Origin: Clostridiales bacterium
Lineage (GTDB): Bacteria; Bacillota; Clostridia; Oscillospirales; QAKW01
DNA: 45,227 bases
Assembly: GCA_003343605.1 (NCBI GenBank)
Contig: QAKW01000001.1
Location: 1-45,227 of the forward strand
Direction of reading: 5' to 3'
The position numbers were made by a program, and so were the translations under genes. Shown here piece after piece: positions 31,322-40,025 of this stretch. The notes beneath the pieces are model-generated. The model saw only the letters and a list, made by a program, of their open reading frames with translations. It searched no databases and had not been told where the DNA came from. Numbering within the stretch: position 1 is the stretch's first letter; every line of letters starts with the position of its first letter.

Positions 31322-32149
31322 GTGGAATTTGGTATCGTTGAATTTTTAAAAGTCATTCTGATTGGGATTGTAGAGGGCATTACCGAATGGCTGCCAATCA
31401 GCAGCACCGGCCATATGCTGCTGGTAGACGCCTTTTGGCCGCTGCAGATGAGCGAAGCCTTTAAGGAAATGTTCTTTGTGGTCATTCAACTGGGCGCGAT
31501 TCTGGCGGTGGTGGTTCTGTTTTGGAAGCGCATGTTTCCATTCCAGTTCCGGGAGCGGCCGCATGTGCGCAAAGATATTTTTTCCATGTGGTTCCGGGTG
31601 ATTGTTGCGGTGCTGCCGGCGGCAGTACTGGGCGTTTTGTTTGACGATTGGCTGGAACAGAATTTCGGGCATCCTTTTTCCATTGCCCTGATGCTGATTG
31701 TTTATGGAATCGCATTTATATTAATTGAAAACTGGAATCGGTTTCGAACACCCAAGATCACAGATATTGCGCAGATTGATTATAAAACCGCGCTGATAAT
31801 CGGATTGTTTCAGGTTCTTTCAATGATTCCGGGCACCTCCCGTTCCGGCGCAACCATTATCGGTGCGCTGCTGCTGGGCGTTTCCAGAACAGCGGCTGCG
31901 GAATTCACCTTCTTTCTTGCAGTGCCTACCATGCTGGGCGCAAGCGCACTGAAGCTGGTTAAATTCGGGTTTGGTTTTACGTCCGCCGAATTGATTGTGC
32001 TCCTGGTTGGTATGGCGGTGGCGTTTGTGGTTTCACTGCTGGCGATCCGGTTCCTGATGAATTATGTTCAAAAGCATGATTTCAGGATCTTTGGATGGTA
32101 TCGGATTATACTGGGAATTCTTGTGATTCTGGTTTTTGCAATTCGCTGA
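31322..32149 (+). CDS. uppP: Undecaprenyl-diphosphatase UppP/BacA
   Basis: Integral membrane enzyme that removes a phosphate from undecaprenyl pyrophosphate, recycling the lipid carrier of cell-wall synthesis; extra copies give bacitracin resistance. 275 residues with about eight membrane segments. Signature motifs are EGITEWLPISSTGHMLL (about residues 19-35) and PGTSRSGATIIGALLLG near residue 177, both with expected catalytic residues. The start is GTG at 31322, with AGGAGG at 31306-31311, 10 bases upstream. It has its own promoter region and terminator and stands alone. Confidence 0.96.
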   Translation: MEFGIVEFLKVILIGIVEGITEWLPISSTGHMLLVDAFWPLQMSEAFKEMFFVVIQLGAILAVVVLFWKRMFPFQFRERPHVRKDIFSMWFRVIVAVLPAAVLGVLFDDWLEQNFGHPFSIALMLIVYGIAFILIENWNRFRTPKITDIAQIDYKTALIIGLFQVLSMIPGTSRSGATIIGALLLGVSRTAAAEFTFFLAVPTMLGASALKLVKFGFGFTSAELIVLLVGMAVAFVVSLLAIRFLMNYVQKHDFRIFGWYRIILGILVILVFAIR

Positions 32150-32162
32150 CCGGTTTGATGCG

Positions 32163-32193
32163 GCGGCCTCTTTTCAGAGGCCGCTGTTTTTTT
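32163..32193 (+). terminator. Intrinsic terminator of uppP
   Basis: A 9-bp perfect stem (32163-32171 with 32176-32184), TTTC loop, then TG followed by seven T. Confidence 0.9.
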
Positions 32194-32263
32194 ACACGCC
32201 AAACCGGAATTATGAAAAAAATTTGAACTCCTGTAAAGAAACTGTTAAACCTCCTCAGATCGC

Positions 32264-32306
32264 TTGACATCAATTACTAACACGCATATAATACTAACAA
32301 CGTTAG
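32264..32306 (+). promoter_or_regulatory. Strong promoter and putative MarR operator
   Basis: TTGACA (32264-32269), 17-base spacer, TATAAT (32287-32292). CTAAC-AAC-GTTAG (32294-32306) is an inverted repeat at the expected transcription start, and TACTAACA occurs twice (32275-32282 and 32292-32299). This suggests autorepression by the MarR protein encoded next. Confidence 0.75.
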
Positions 32307-32325
32307 CAATAAAAGGAGGCAGCCA

Positions 32326-32778
32326 ATGGAATTTCAGCTTTTAGCACGGGATTTTCTGCATCAGATGTATCTGCTGCGCCGTGTGCGGCCGCAGCGGCAG
32401 ATTTCGGAAGCGATGCGTGGGGAAGCATTTATTCTGCAATATATTGATGAACAGGGCGGAAACGTGCAGCCAAGTGAAATCAGCGAAGCGATGGATACCA
32501 GCACCGCCCGCGTTGCCGCGGCTCTCAAGCATCTGGAGAATAATGGGTTTATTACACGGATGCCGGATCGGGAGGATCGCCGCCGGGTTTTTGTTGGGCT
32601 GACCCCGGCAGGCGTGCTGCGGGCTGAGCAGCACCGGCAGATCATTTTGGAAAATGCGGCAAAGATGCTTCGCCTTCTTGGGGAGCAGGACGCTGCCGAG
32701 TATGTAAGAATAACCGGCCGGCTGGCGCATATTGCATTAAGCCGGAGTAATGAAAAAAGCTGTGAAAAGGAGGCATAA
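32326..32778 (+). CDS. MarR family transcriptional regulator
   Basis: A 150-residue winged-helix repressor: recognition region QPSEISEAMDTSTARVAAALKHLENNGFITRMPDREDRRRVFVGLTPAG (about 44-92). MarR proteins repress efflux genes and are released by small molecules. It is the first gene of an operon with two ABC exporter subunits (7-base gap) and a kinase-like gene, so it likely controls export of a drug or metabolite. AAAAGGAGG precedes the start. Confidence 0.93.
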   Translation: MEFQLLARDFLHQMYLLRRVRPQRQISEAMRGEAFILQYIDEQGGNVQPSEISEAMDTSTARVAAALKHLENNGFITRMPDREDRRRVFVGLTPAGVLRAEQHRQIILENAAKMLRLLGEQDAAEYVRITGRLAHIALSRSNEKSCEKEA

Positions 32779-32784
32779 ACATTT

Positions 32785-34545
32785 ATGATGAAATTATTAA
32801 AACGCCTGAAATGGCAGGAATGGCTGCAGGTTGGCATCAGCCTGATATTTATTGTTGCACAGGTATGGTTGGATTTGAAGCTGCCCGATTACATGTCGGA
32901 AATCACCCGTCTGACACAAACGCCGGGCAGCGCCATGCGCGATATCTGGAAATCGGGCGGTTATATGCTGCTCTGCGCATTGGGAAGCCTGGTTTCAGCA
33001 GTAATTGTTGGCTTTTTTGCCGCGCGCATTGCCGCCTCTTTTTCAAAGCGGCTGCGCAGCTTGCTGTTTGAAAAGGTGGATTCTTTTTCCATGGAAGAGA
33101 TCAATCGTTTTTCAACCGCCAGCCTGATTACCCGCTCCACCAACGATGTAACTCAAATTCAGATGCTGATTACCATGGGGCTGCAAATGTTAATCAAAGC
33201 GCCGATTATGGCGGTATGGGCGGTTACCAAAATTGCCGGAAAGGGATTTGAATGGTCGCTGGCTACCGCTGTTACAACGCTGATCATGATCCTGATGATC
33301 TTGCTCATCATGATTTTTGTAATGCCGAAATTTAAAAAAATGCAGGTTTTAACCGATAATCTTAATCGGGTCACACGTGAAAATTTAACCGGTTTGAGGG
33401 TTGTGCGCGCTTATAATGCCGAAGCCTATCAGGAAAAGAAATTTGAAGGCGCGAACGAGGAGCTAACCTCAACGCAGCTTTTTACCAGCCGTGGCATGGC
33501 AATTATGATGCCGGTGATGTCGATGATGATGAGCGGGCTTTCGCTGGCAATTTACTGGATCGGCGCTTATCTGATCAATGCTGCGCAGATGGCAGAAAAA
33601 CTGACCCTATTTTCTAATATGGTTGTTTTTTCATCCTATGCCATGCAGGTGATTATGGCCTTTATGATGATGGTTATGATCTTTGTGATGCTGCCGCGTG
33701 CTGCTGTTTCCGCAAAGCGGATCAACGAAGTGCTGGATACGAAACCCGCCGTTACCGATGGCGGCCGCCGGGCAGGTAAGCAGGGAATGCTGGGTGAAAT
33801 CGAATTTCGAAACGTAAGCTTTCAATATCCCGATGCGGCGGATTGCGTATTGCATGATATCAGCTTTACGGCACACCGCGGGGAAACGGTGGCGTTCATC
33901 GGTGCCACCGGAAGCGGAAAGAGCACGCTGATTAATCTAATTCCGCGTTTTTATGATGCAACCGAAGGCGAAGTGCTGGTAGACGGCGTGAATGTAAAGG
34001 AATATACGCAGGAAGCGCTTCACAACAAAATCGGCTATGTTCCGCAGAAGTCGGTATTATTTAAGGGAACGGTGGCATCAAACGTGGGTTACGGCGATAA
34101 TGGCAAAAAACCACCGGAGGAAGATCAGATCCGGCGTGCGGTGAAAATCGCGCAGGGCGCCGAATTTGTAGAAACGATGGATGGGCAGTATCAGGCGGAA
34201 ATTGCACAGGGCGGAACCAATGTTTCCGGCGGGCAGAAGCAGCGCCTTTCCATTGCGCGCGCTGTTTGCCGGGATCCGGAAATTTACATTTTCGATGATA
34301 GCTTTTCCGCACTCGATTATAAAACCGACCGCACGCTGCGATCCGTTTTGAAAAAAGAAACCGCGGGTGTAACAAATCTGATTGTTGCACAGCGTATCGG
34401 CACGATTATGGACGCTGATCAGATTATTGTTTTAGATGAGGGCCGGATCGTCGGCCGGGGCACCCATCGGGAGCTTTTGAAAAATTGCCCGGTTTATAAA
34501 GAAATTGCGATGTCGCAATTAAGCGAGGAGGAACTGGCGGTATGA
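32785..34545 (+). CDS. ABC exporter, degenerate-site subunit
   Basis: A 586-residue half-transporter: six-helix membrane domain (about 15-310) and C-terminal ATPase domain. Walker A is GATGSGKST (Lys379), signature VSGGQ (480-484), Walker B IYIFDDS. The catalytic Glu is replaced by Asp505, and the switch His by Gln536 (VAQR). These changes mark the inactive ATP site of heterodimeric exporters such as TM287/288, BmrCD and LmrCD. The partner gene overlaps by 4 bases (ATGA). Two ATGs (32785, 32788) fit; AAGGAGG lies 13 bases upstream of the first. Exporter of drugs or lipids; substrate unknown. Confidence 0.92.
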   Translation: MMKLLKRLKWQEWLQVGISLIFIVAQVWLDLKLPDYMSEITRLTQTPGSAMRDIWKSGGYMLLCALGSLVSAVIVGFFAARIAASFSKRLRSLLFEKVDSFSMEEINRFSTASLITRSTNDVTQIQMLITMGLQMLIKAPIMAVWAVTKIAGKGFEWSLATAVTTLIMILMILLIMIFVMPKFKKMQVLTDNLNRVTRENLTGLRVVRAYNAEAYQEKKFEGANEELTSTQLFTSRGMAIMMPVMSMMMSGLSLAIYWIGAYLINAAQMAEKLTLFSNMVVFSSYAMQVIMAFMMMVMIFVMLPRAAVSAKRINEVLDTKPAVTDGGRRAGKQGMLGEIEFRNVSFQYPDAADCVLHDISFTAHRGETVAFIGATGSGKSTLINLIPRFYDATEGEVLVDGVNVKEYTQEALHNKIGYVPQKSVLFKGTVASNVGYGDNGKKPPEEDQIRRAVKIAQGAEFVETMDGQYQAEIAQGGTNVSGGQKQRLSIARAVCRDPEIYIFDDSFSALDYKTDRTLRSVLKKETAGVTNLIVAQRIGTIMDADQIIVLDEGRIVGRGTHRELLKNCPVYKEIAMSQLSEEELAV

Positions 34546-36365
34546 ACAGACCAATGGGCGGGCGCGGAATGAACAGCCCCGCAGAAAAACCGAAAGAATT
34601 TAGAAAGACATGGGCCAAGCTGATCGGTTATTGCCGGAGCTTCCTGCCGGTAATCATCGTTGCGCTGATTGCCTCTGTAATCGGGACCATTTTTCAGATC
34701 ATCGGCCCTGATAAGCTCAAGGATATGACCAATGAGATCAGTGCCGGGCTTCCGACGCTGGTAAACGGCACACCGGTGATGGGAACGATGAATATGGATG
34801 CGATTGCATCAATTGCCTGGATGCTGGTTTTCTTTTATGCTGCTTCCATGCTGCTTAATTTTCTGCAGAGCTTTATAATGGCTTCGGTTACGCAGAAGAT
34901 ATCCCGCAGGATGCGAACCGATATTTCTCAAAAAATCAACCGGCTGCCGCTCCGTTATTTCGATCAGACCAGTTACGGCGATGTTTTAAGCAGGGTAACC
35001 AACGATGTGGATACCATCGGGCAAACACTGAATCAAAGCATCGGAACGCTGGTTTCTTCGATTATCATGTTTTTCGGCGCTTTGATCATGATGTTTTATA
35101 CCAACTGGATTTTGGCCCTGACGGCGGTTGGCGCCAGTCTGCTGGGCTTTATTCTGATGATGGTTATTATGGGCAGATCCCAAAAATTTTTCGCAATTCA
35201 GCAGGAGGAACTGGGGCATATCAACGGCCATATTGAAGAAATCTATGCGGGGCATCAGGTGGTAAAGGTTTATAATGGCAGCAAAGACGCCCGCAAGACC
35301 TTCGAACAGATCAATAGCCGCCTCTACAGCAGCGCCTGGAAATCGCAGTTTTTATCCGGGCTGATGATGCCGCTGATGAATTTCATCGGTAATTTCGGTT
35401 ATGTGGCGGTTTGCGTGGTTGGCGCGGCGCTGGCAATGAACGGTACGATTTCCTTCGGTGTAATTGTTGCGTTTATGCTTTATGTCCGGCTGTTTACCCA
35501 GCCGCTTTCTCAGATTGCCCAGGCGTTTAATAATCTGCAGAGAACAGCGGCGGCCGGCGAGCGGGTCTTCGACTTTTTGAATGAAGAGGAACTCTGCGAT
35601 GAGAGTGATAAAACGCGCCGGCTGGGGCAGGTAAAGGGTGATGTGACCTTTCAGCATGTCTCTTTCGGGTATTCCCCAGAGCGCAAAATTATTCATGATT
35701 TTTCCGCGCAGGTGAAGGCCGGGCAGAAAATTGCGATTGTTGGACCGACCGGTGCCGGAAAAACCACAATGGTCAACCTACTGATGCGCTTTTATGAGCT
35801 GGATGGAGGAGAAATTCTGCTGGATGGTGTTCCAACCAATGCGGTGACCAGAGAAGATGTGCATAATCAGTTCTGCATGGTTTTGCAGGATACCTGGCTT
35901 TTCGAGGGAACTATTCGTGAGAATATTGTTTACAGCAAAGAGGGGGTTACCGATGAGCAGGTGATAGAAGCCTGCAAAACGGTTGGTCTGCATCATTTTA
36001 TTATGACGCTGCCGGATGGATATCATACGGTGCTCAACGATAAGGCCAGCCTTTCAGAAGGCCAGAAACAGCTGATGACGATCGCCCGCGCGATGATTCA
36101 GAATGCGCCGCTGCTGATTTTGGATGAGGCCACCAGCTCGGTGGATACCCGCACCGAGCTGATTATTCAAAAGGCAATGGATCAGCTGATGGAGGGGCGG
36201 ACTTCATTTGTGATTGCGCACCGGCTTTCCACTATTAAAAATGCAGATCTGATTCTGGTGATGAAAGACGGCGATATTATTGAGAGCGGTACCCATGAGG
36301 AGCTGCTTGAGAAGGGCGGCTTTTATGCAGAGCTTTATAACAGCCAGTTTGAACCGGCTGCTTAA
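34542..36365 (+). CDS. ABC exporter, partner subunit
   Basis: A 607-residue half-transporter pairing with the upstream gene. An N-terminal cytosolic leader precedes six membrane helices (about 30-330), then the ATPase domain: Walker A GPTGAGKTT (Lys407), signature LSEGQ (504-508), Walker B LLILDEATSS with intact Glu529 and switch His560 (IAHRLS). So the second ATP site is formed by this subunit's Walker B with the canonical SGGQ signature of its partner, while this protein's altered signature (SEGQ) faces the degenerate site, exactly the asymmetry of heterodimers. It is translationally coupled to both neighbours. Confidence 0.93.
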   Translation: MNRPMGGRGMNSPAEKPKEFRKTWAKLIGYCRSFLPVIIVALIASVIGTIFQIIGPDKLKDMTNEISAGLPTLVNGTPVMGTMNMDAIASIAWMLVFFYAASMLLNFLQSFIMASVTQKISRRMRTDISQKINRLPLRYFDQTSYGDVLSRVTNDVDTIGQTLNQSIGTLVSSIIMFFGALIMMFYTNWILALTAVGASLLGFILMMVIMGRSQKFFAIQQEELGHINGHIEEIYAGHQVVKVYNGSKDARKTFEQINSRLYSSAWKSQFLSGLMMPLMNFIGNFGYVAVCVVGAALAMNGTISFGVIVAFMLYVRLFTQPLSQIAQAFNNLQRTAAAGERVFDFLNEEELCDESDKTRRLGQVKGDVTFQHVSFGYSPERKIIHDFSAQVKAGQKIAIVGPTGAGKTTMVNLLMRFYELDGGEILLDGVPTNAVTREDVHNQFCMVLQDTWLFEGTIRENIVYSKEGVTDEQVIEACKTVGLHHFIMTLPDGYHTVLNDKASLSEGQKQLMTIARAMIQNAPLLILDEATSSVDTRTELIIQKAMDQLMEGRTSFVIAHRLSTIKNADLILVMKDGDIIESGTHEELLEKGGFYAELYNSQFEPAA

Positions 36366-36386
36366 GGAAGGGGAGGAAGACAGCTT

Positions 36387-36986
36387 ATGCGGTATAAAGT
36401 AATCGCCATTGAGCGGGAATATGCCAGCGGCGGCAGGGAAATCGGAGAAAAGCTGGCAAAAATGCTGGATGTTCCCTGCTATGGAGAAGAAATTTTAGAG
36501 CGTGCCGCCGCTAAAACCGGCATCGCACGCGAGGAACTGTCACGTCTGGAAGAGAGTATGAACGGCAGCTTGCTGTTCAGTCTGAATATGCTGGCCGGCA
36601 TGACCTCCGGCCGGGGTGTGGATTTAACCAGAGCGCAGACACTGGCGCTTGCTGAAACAGAGATTATTCGGGAGCTTGCCGTAAATCGCTGCGTTTTGAT
36701 CGGCAGGAGCGCTGCGGGGCTGCTTCGGGAGAATGAACATACACTCAGGGTATTCATCCATGCAGATCCCCAAAACAGACTGGAGCGGGCCGTGCGGTTT
36801 TACCATTGTGATCCCCGCACGGCAGAGTCGGTTCTGCGCCGCTGCGACCGGCGGCGCGCCAATTATTTCAAAACAACAACCGGTGTAGAATGGCGGGATC
36901 CTGCGCTTTATCATCTTTGGATCAACAGCGGCAGGATCGGGATCGATTCGGCAGCAGAGCTGCTCTGCCGCTTGATCCAGTCATAA
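36387..36986 (+). CDS. Cytidylate kinase-like family protein
   Basis: A 199-residue protein of the cytidylate kinase-like group. The N-terminus IAIEREYASGGREIGEKLAKML corresponds to the P-loop region of the family (REY-SGGREIG), VLIGRSAAGLL and VFIHADPQNRLERAV follow. It lacks the complete Walker A and conserved nucleotide-binding residues of real CMP kinase, so its activity is uncertain. Such genes are common next to efflux and redox genes in Clostridia. It lies 21 bases after the ABC pair with GGAAGGGGAGG upstream. Confidence 0.85.
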   Translation: MRYKVIAIEREYASGGREIGEKLAKMLDVPCYGEEILERAAAKTGIAREELSRLEESMNGSLLFSLNMLAGMTSGRGVDLTRAQTLALAETEIIRELAVNRCVLIGRSAAGLLRENEHTLRVFIHADPQNRLERAVRFYHCDPRTAESVLRRCDRRRANYFKTTTGVEWRDPALYHLWINSGRIGIDSAAELLCRLIQS

Positions 36987-36990
36987 TTAA

Positions 36991-37025
36991 CGCGCGTGAA
37001 CCCGAAACCGGGCTCACGCGCGCTT
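36991..37025 (+). terminator. Probable terminator of the marR-ABC operon
   Basis: A 14-bp stem with one mismatch (36991-37004 with 37009-37022) and loop AAAC. Only a short TTT follows, so termination may be partial. Confidence 0.6.
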
Positions 37026-37055
37026 TAGATGATTCACTTGCAAAAATATTTAAGA

Positions 37056-37087
37056 AACGCCGCAGACCAGAGAGGATCTGCGGCGTT
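37056..37087 (-). terminator. Terminator of tRNA-Arg
   Basis: An 11-bp perfect stem (37056-37066 with 37077-37087). On the minus strand it follows directly behind the CCA end of the tRNA and leads into a T-rich run. It may also work on the plus strand. Confidence 0.75.
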
Positions 37088-37088
37088 T

Positions 37089-37163
37089 TGGCACCCCCGA
37101 CCGGAATCGAACCGATAACTACCCCTTAGGAGGGGGCTATTATATCCGTTTAACTACGGGGGC
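37089..37163 (-). tRNA. tRNA-Arg(CCU)
   Basis: On the minus strand a cloverleaf starts GCCCCCG and ends CGGGGGT-G-CCA. D stem GTTA/TAAT, anticodon stem GCCCC/GGGGT with loop CTCCTAA (anticodon CCT, reading AGG), T arm ATCGG-TTCGATT-CCGGT. The 3' CCA is encoded. The first acceptor pair is G-U. Confidence 0.95.
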
Positions 37164-37184
37164 CTGGAGGAAAGCTTCTGAAAT

Positions 37185-37213
37185 ATGATAATCCAAAACG
37201 GGCGAAATGTCAA
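37185..37213 (-). promoter_or_regulatory. Promoter of tRNA-Arg
   Basis: On the minus strand TTGACA (37208-37213), 17-base spacer, TATCAT (37185-37190), ending 22 bases before the tRNA. Its -35 box lies 6 bases from that of the oppositely directed promoter at 37219-37247. Confidence 0.75.
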
Positions 37214-37218
37214 GAAGA

Positions 37219-37247
37219 TTGACAAAGCCGCCGGGATTTTATATAAT
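37219..37247 (+). promoter_or_regulatory. Promoter of the one-TM protein/S2P/radical SAM operon
   Basis: TTGACA (37219-37224), 17-base spacer, TATAAT (37242-37247). A second possible promoter follows: TTGACT (37269-37274) and TACTGT (37291-37296). Confidence 0.75.
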
Positions 37248-37311
37248 TTTATTGTTTGATTCTATAGCTTGACTTCCTTTCATATCCTGATACTGTAAGG
37301 AGATGAATAAA

Positions 37312-37620
37312 ATGGAAGAATATCATAGAGATTCGCTGCGTGAATTGAGGCGGTTGGAGCAGGATGACCAAAAAACACAGAAGGTTCGAGGCTCCCGTTT
37401 TATTACCCTGCTGATTATACTGATGTTTCTGGCCGCCGGCGGCTTTTATTTGAAAACAGCGCAGCCAGCCTGGTTGACGAAACGTTTTGATTTTGCCGCC
37501 GTCCAACAAAAAATCGTGCAATGGAAAGATGATATTGTAGCCACGATCAAAGGCGAAGATGCAACGGATGTGCAGCAGACCGTAGACGGTGTATTGGAAA
37601 ATACGGATGAAAAAGCTTAG
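37312..37620 (+). CDS. Small one-TM protein of unknown function
   Basis: About 102 residues from the ATG at 37312, which has AAGGAG 9 bases upstream; the ATG at 37303 sits inside that site. A charged cytoplasmic N-terminus (MEEYHRDSLRELRRLEQDDQKTQ) leads to one membrane helix (ITLLIILMFLAAGGFYL, about residues 33-49), followed by an extracytoplasmic tail with KTAQPAWLTKRF. The next gene, a membrane protease, overlaps its end. It might be a substrate or regulator of that protease, but no direct evidence exists. Confidence 0.75.
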   Translation: MEEYHRDSLRELRRLEQDDQKTQKVRGSRFITLLIILMFLAAGGFYLKTAQPAWLTKRFDFAAVQQKIVQWKDDIVATIKGEDATDVQQTVDGVLENTDEKA

Positions 37621-38188
37621 ACTTTCTCCGCTGCTTTTTCTGCTGGTTTTTTCCTATGTTTTAATCGAAGGATCTTTTGATCCGCTTTTGATTTTGCTCT
37701 TTTCCTTGATCCATGAAATGGGCCATATTTTGATGATTCGTTTCTTCGGCGGCGGAATCAACGGTTTTTCAGGCGGTGGACAAGGTTTTGGGTTGCAGGT
37801 AAACGGCCTTTCCTACCGGCAGGAATTCTGGGTTGCGCTGGCTGGGCCGCTTACAAGCATTTTGCTGACATTGTTTTTCGGTGTACTGGCGCTCTGGCGG
37901 CGGACGGAGCATCTCTGGTTCTGCTGCTTTGCAAATTTTGCCCTGGCAGCGATGAACCTGCTGCCGATTGTTCCGCTCGATGGCGGGCGTATTCTCAGCG
38001 CGGCGCTGGCCCTTCGCTGCGAACCGCAGCGGCAGCAGGCGGTTGTAAATATTGTGGGCCTTTGCTGCCTGCTGCCTCTGCTGGGCGCGGCCTTCTGGCA
38101 GTTTTTAAGCAGTGGTTATAATATTTCACTGCTGTTTGTATGTTTTTATCTCATTGGGCTGATTAAGGAGAACGGATATGACCTATAA
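37607..38188 (+). CDS. Site-2 protease (M50, SpoIVFB-like)
   Basis: A zinc metalloprotease that cuts within the membrane. About 193 residues from the ATG at 37607; an earlier in-frame ATG (37589) lacks support. HEMGH (H36, E37, H40) carries the zinc ligands and catalytic Glu, and NLLPIVPLDGGR holds the conserved NxxPxxPLDGG (Asp125). About four to five membrane helices. It overlaps the small one-TM gene before and the radical SAM gene after, so translation is coupled. SpoIVFB cleaves the sigma-K precursor in Bacillus; here the substrate is unknown. Confidence 0.9.
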   Translation: MKKLRLSPLLFLLVFSYVLIEGSFDPLLILLFSLIHEMGHILMIRFFGGGINGFSGGGQGFGLQVNGLSYRQEFWVALAGPLTSILLTLFFGVLALWRRTEHLWFCCFANFALAAMNLLPIVPLDGGRILSAALALRCEPQRQQAVVNIVGLCCLLPLLGAAFWQFLSSGYNISLLFVCFYLIGLIKENGYDL

Positions 38189-40025
38189 CATGGAAGAATT
38201 AAAGGATCTTTTACTTCAGGTGCAAAAACCGGCGCGTTATGTGGGCGGGGAAATCGGGCAGACGGTAAAGGATTTGGAACAGGTTGACATCCGTTTTGCG
38301 TTCTGCTTTCCGGATATCTACGATATCGGCATGTCGCATCTGGGGCTCAGGATTTTATATGGTGCACTCAATGAACAGGAACAAACCTGGTGTGAGCGGG
38401 TTTTTCAGCCCTGGGTGGATATGGAGGAAAAAATGCGGGAGCAGGGAATCCGCCTTTATTCACTGGAGAGCCATACAACACTTGATGCCTTTGATATCAT
38501 CGGATTTACGCTGCAATATGAGATGTGCTATCCCACGGTTCTCAATATGCTGGAGTTGGGCGGGGTGCCGCTTCTGAGCAAAGACCGGGCAGGCCTCAAA
38601 AACATTTTGGTTGGCGGTGGCCCATGCGCCTATAACCCCGAACCGCTGGCTCCTTTTTTCGATATATTCAGCATCGGCGAGGGAGAAGAGGCGCTTCCGG
38701 AATTGGCGGACATGCTGCGCAAAGCGCGCGTCGAGGGCTGGAGCCGTGCACAGTTTCTTTATGAAGTATCTCAGATGGATGGCTTTTACGTGCCCTCTCT
38801 ATATGAAGTGGATTATCATGCAGACGGCACGATTCGGGCTTTTACGCCGCGCATTGCGGGCGTACCGCCGGTGGTGCGTAAAAGAATTATCCGAGATTTT
38901 GATCGTGTTTATTTCCCAAAAATGCAGATCGTACCTTTTTCAGAGGTTGTGCACGATCGGGTAACCATTGAATTATTTCGCGGCTGTATCCGCGGCTGCC
39001 GGTTTTGCCAGGCGGGTATGCTGTTTCGGCCGATCCGCTGTAAGTCGAGCGATACGCTGGTTGCAGACGCCTGCACGCTTCTGGAGAATACCGGCTATGA
39101 GCAATTATCGCTTTGCTCGCTTTCCAGCAGCGATTATCCGGAAATTGAGCCGTTGGTGGACAAGCTGATTCAATATACGCAGCCGCGTAATATTAATTTA
39201 TCGCTGCCCTCTTTGCGGATTGATAATTTTTCCAAAGAGCTGGCAGCTAAAATTACAGGTGTAAAGAAATCCACCTTTACATTTGCGCCGGAGGCTGGAA
39301 GCCAGCGTATGCGCGATGTGATCAATAAAAATGTTACGGAAGAAGATATTGAGCGCAGCTGCCGGATTGCATTTGAAAACGGGAATTCATCGGTCAAGCT
39401 TTATTTTATGATGGGTCTGCCCACAGAGACCGCGGCGGATCTCGATGCAATCCATTCAATGGCGGATAAAATCATCGGTTATTTTTACGATACCGATCAG
39501 CAAAAACGCAACCGCTATATTCATATTGCCATTAGCCTGGCTACCTTTATTCCAAAGCCGTTTACCGCCTTTCAGTGGGAGGCGCAGAACAGTGAGGAGG
39601 AGATTCTTCACAAGCAGGACTATCTGCGCGGCAGGGTAAGAAACAAGCAGATTTCTCTGAGTTATCATGATTGCAAAACATCTATGATCGAAGCGATTCT
39701 GGCCCGCGGGGACCGGCGGCTGGCACCGGTGATTCAATATGTGGCGGAGCATGGCGGCAGGCTGGATGCCTGGACGGAAATGTTCAGCTACGGGCGCTGG
39801 CAGGAAGCCTTTCGCGCCACCGGTGTGGATGGAGATTTTTATTCCTTGCGCAAACGGGATTTTTCTGAGATTCTGCCCTGGGATTTTATCGATATTGGTG
39901 TAACCAAAGAGTTTCTTATGCGAGAAGCGCAGCGGGCATATGAAGCTGAAACAACGCCGAATTGCAAGGAGCACTGCAGCGGCTGCGGGGCCGCTAAAAT
40001 GCTGGGGAGGAAATGCGATGTTTAA
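38178..40025 (+). CDS. TIGR03960 family B12-binding radical SAM protein
   Basis: A 615-residue protein. A B12-binding-like N-terminal domain (about 30-190; CFPDIYDIGMSHLGLRILY, GGGPCAYNPEPLAPFFD) is followed by a radical SAM domain with Cys270-x3-Cys274-x2-Cys277 (CIRGCRFC) that holds the [4Fe-4S] cluster. Further features are FAPEAGSQRMRDVINKN, and a C-terminal Cys pattern CKEHCSGCG. The exact reaction is unknown. AAGGAG lies 8 bases upstream. It overlaps the next gene (DUF2344) by 8 bases, a standard pairing. In many Clostridia the pair leads into rng, rplU and rpmA; that is not so here. Confidence 0.93.
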   Translation: MTYNMEELKDLLLQVQKPARYVGGEIGQTVKDLEQVDIRFAFCFPDIYDIGMSHLGLRILYGALNEQEQTWCERVFQPWVDMEEKMREQGIRLYSLESHTTLDAFDIIGFTLQYEMCYPTVLNMLELGGVPLLSKDRAGLKNILVGGGPCAYNPEPLAPFFDIFSIGEGEEALPELADMLRKARVEGWSRAQFLYEVSQMDGFYVPSLYEVDYHADGTIRAFTPRIAGVPPVVRKRIIRDFDRVYFPKMQIVPFSEVVHDRVTIELFRGCIRGCRFCQAGMLFRPIRCKSSDTLVADACTLLENTGYEQLSLCSLSSSDYPEIEPLVDKLIQYTQPRNINLSLPSLRIDNFSKELAAKITGVKKSTFTFAPEAGSQRMRDVINKNVTEEDIERSCRIAFENGNSSVKLYFMMGLPTETAADLDAIHSMADKIIGYFYDTDQQKRNRYIHIAISLATFIPKPFTAFQWEAQNSEEEILHKQDYLRGRVRNKQISLSYHDCKTSMIEAILARGDRRLAPVIQYVAEHGGRLDAWTEMFSYGRWQEAFRATGVDGDFYSLRKRDFSEILPWDFIDIGVTKEFLMREAQRAYEAETTPNCKEHCSGCGAAKMLGRKCDV

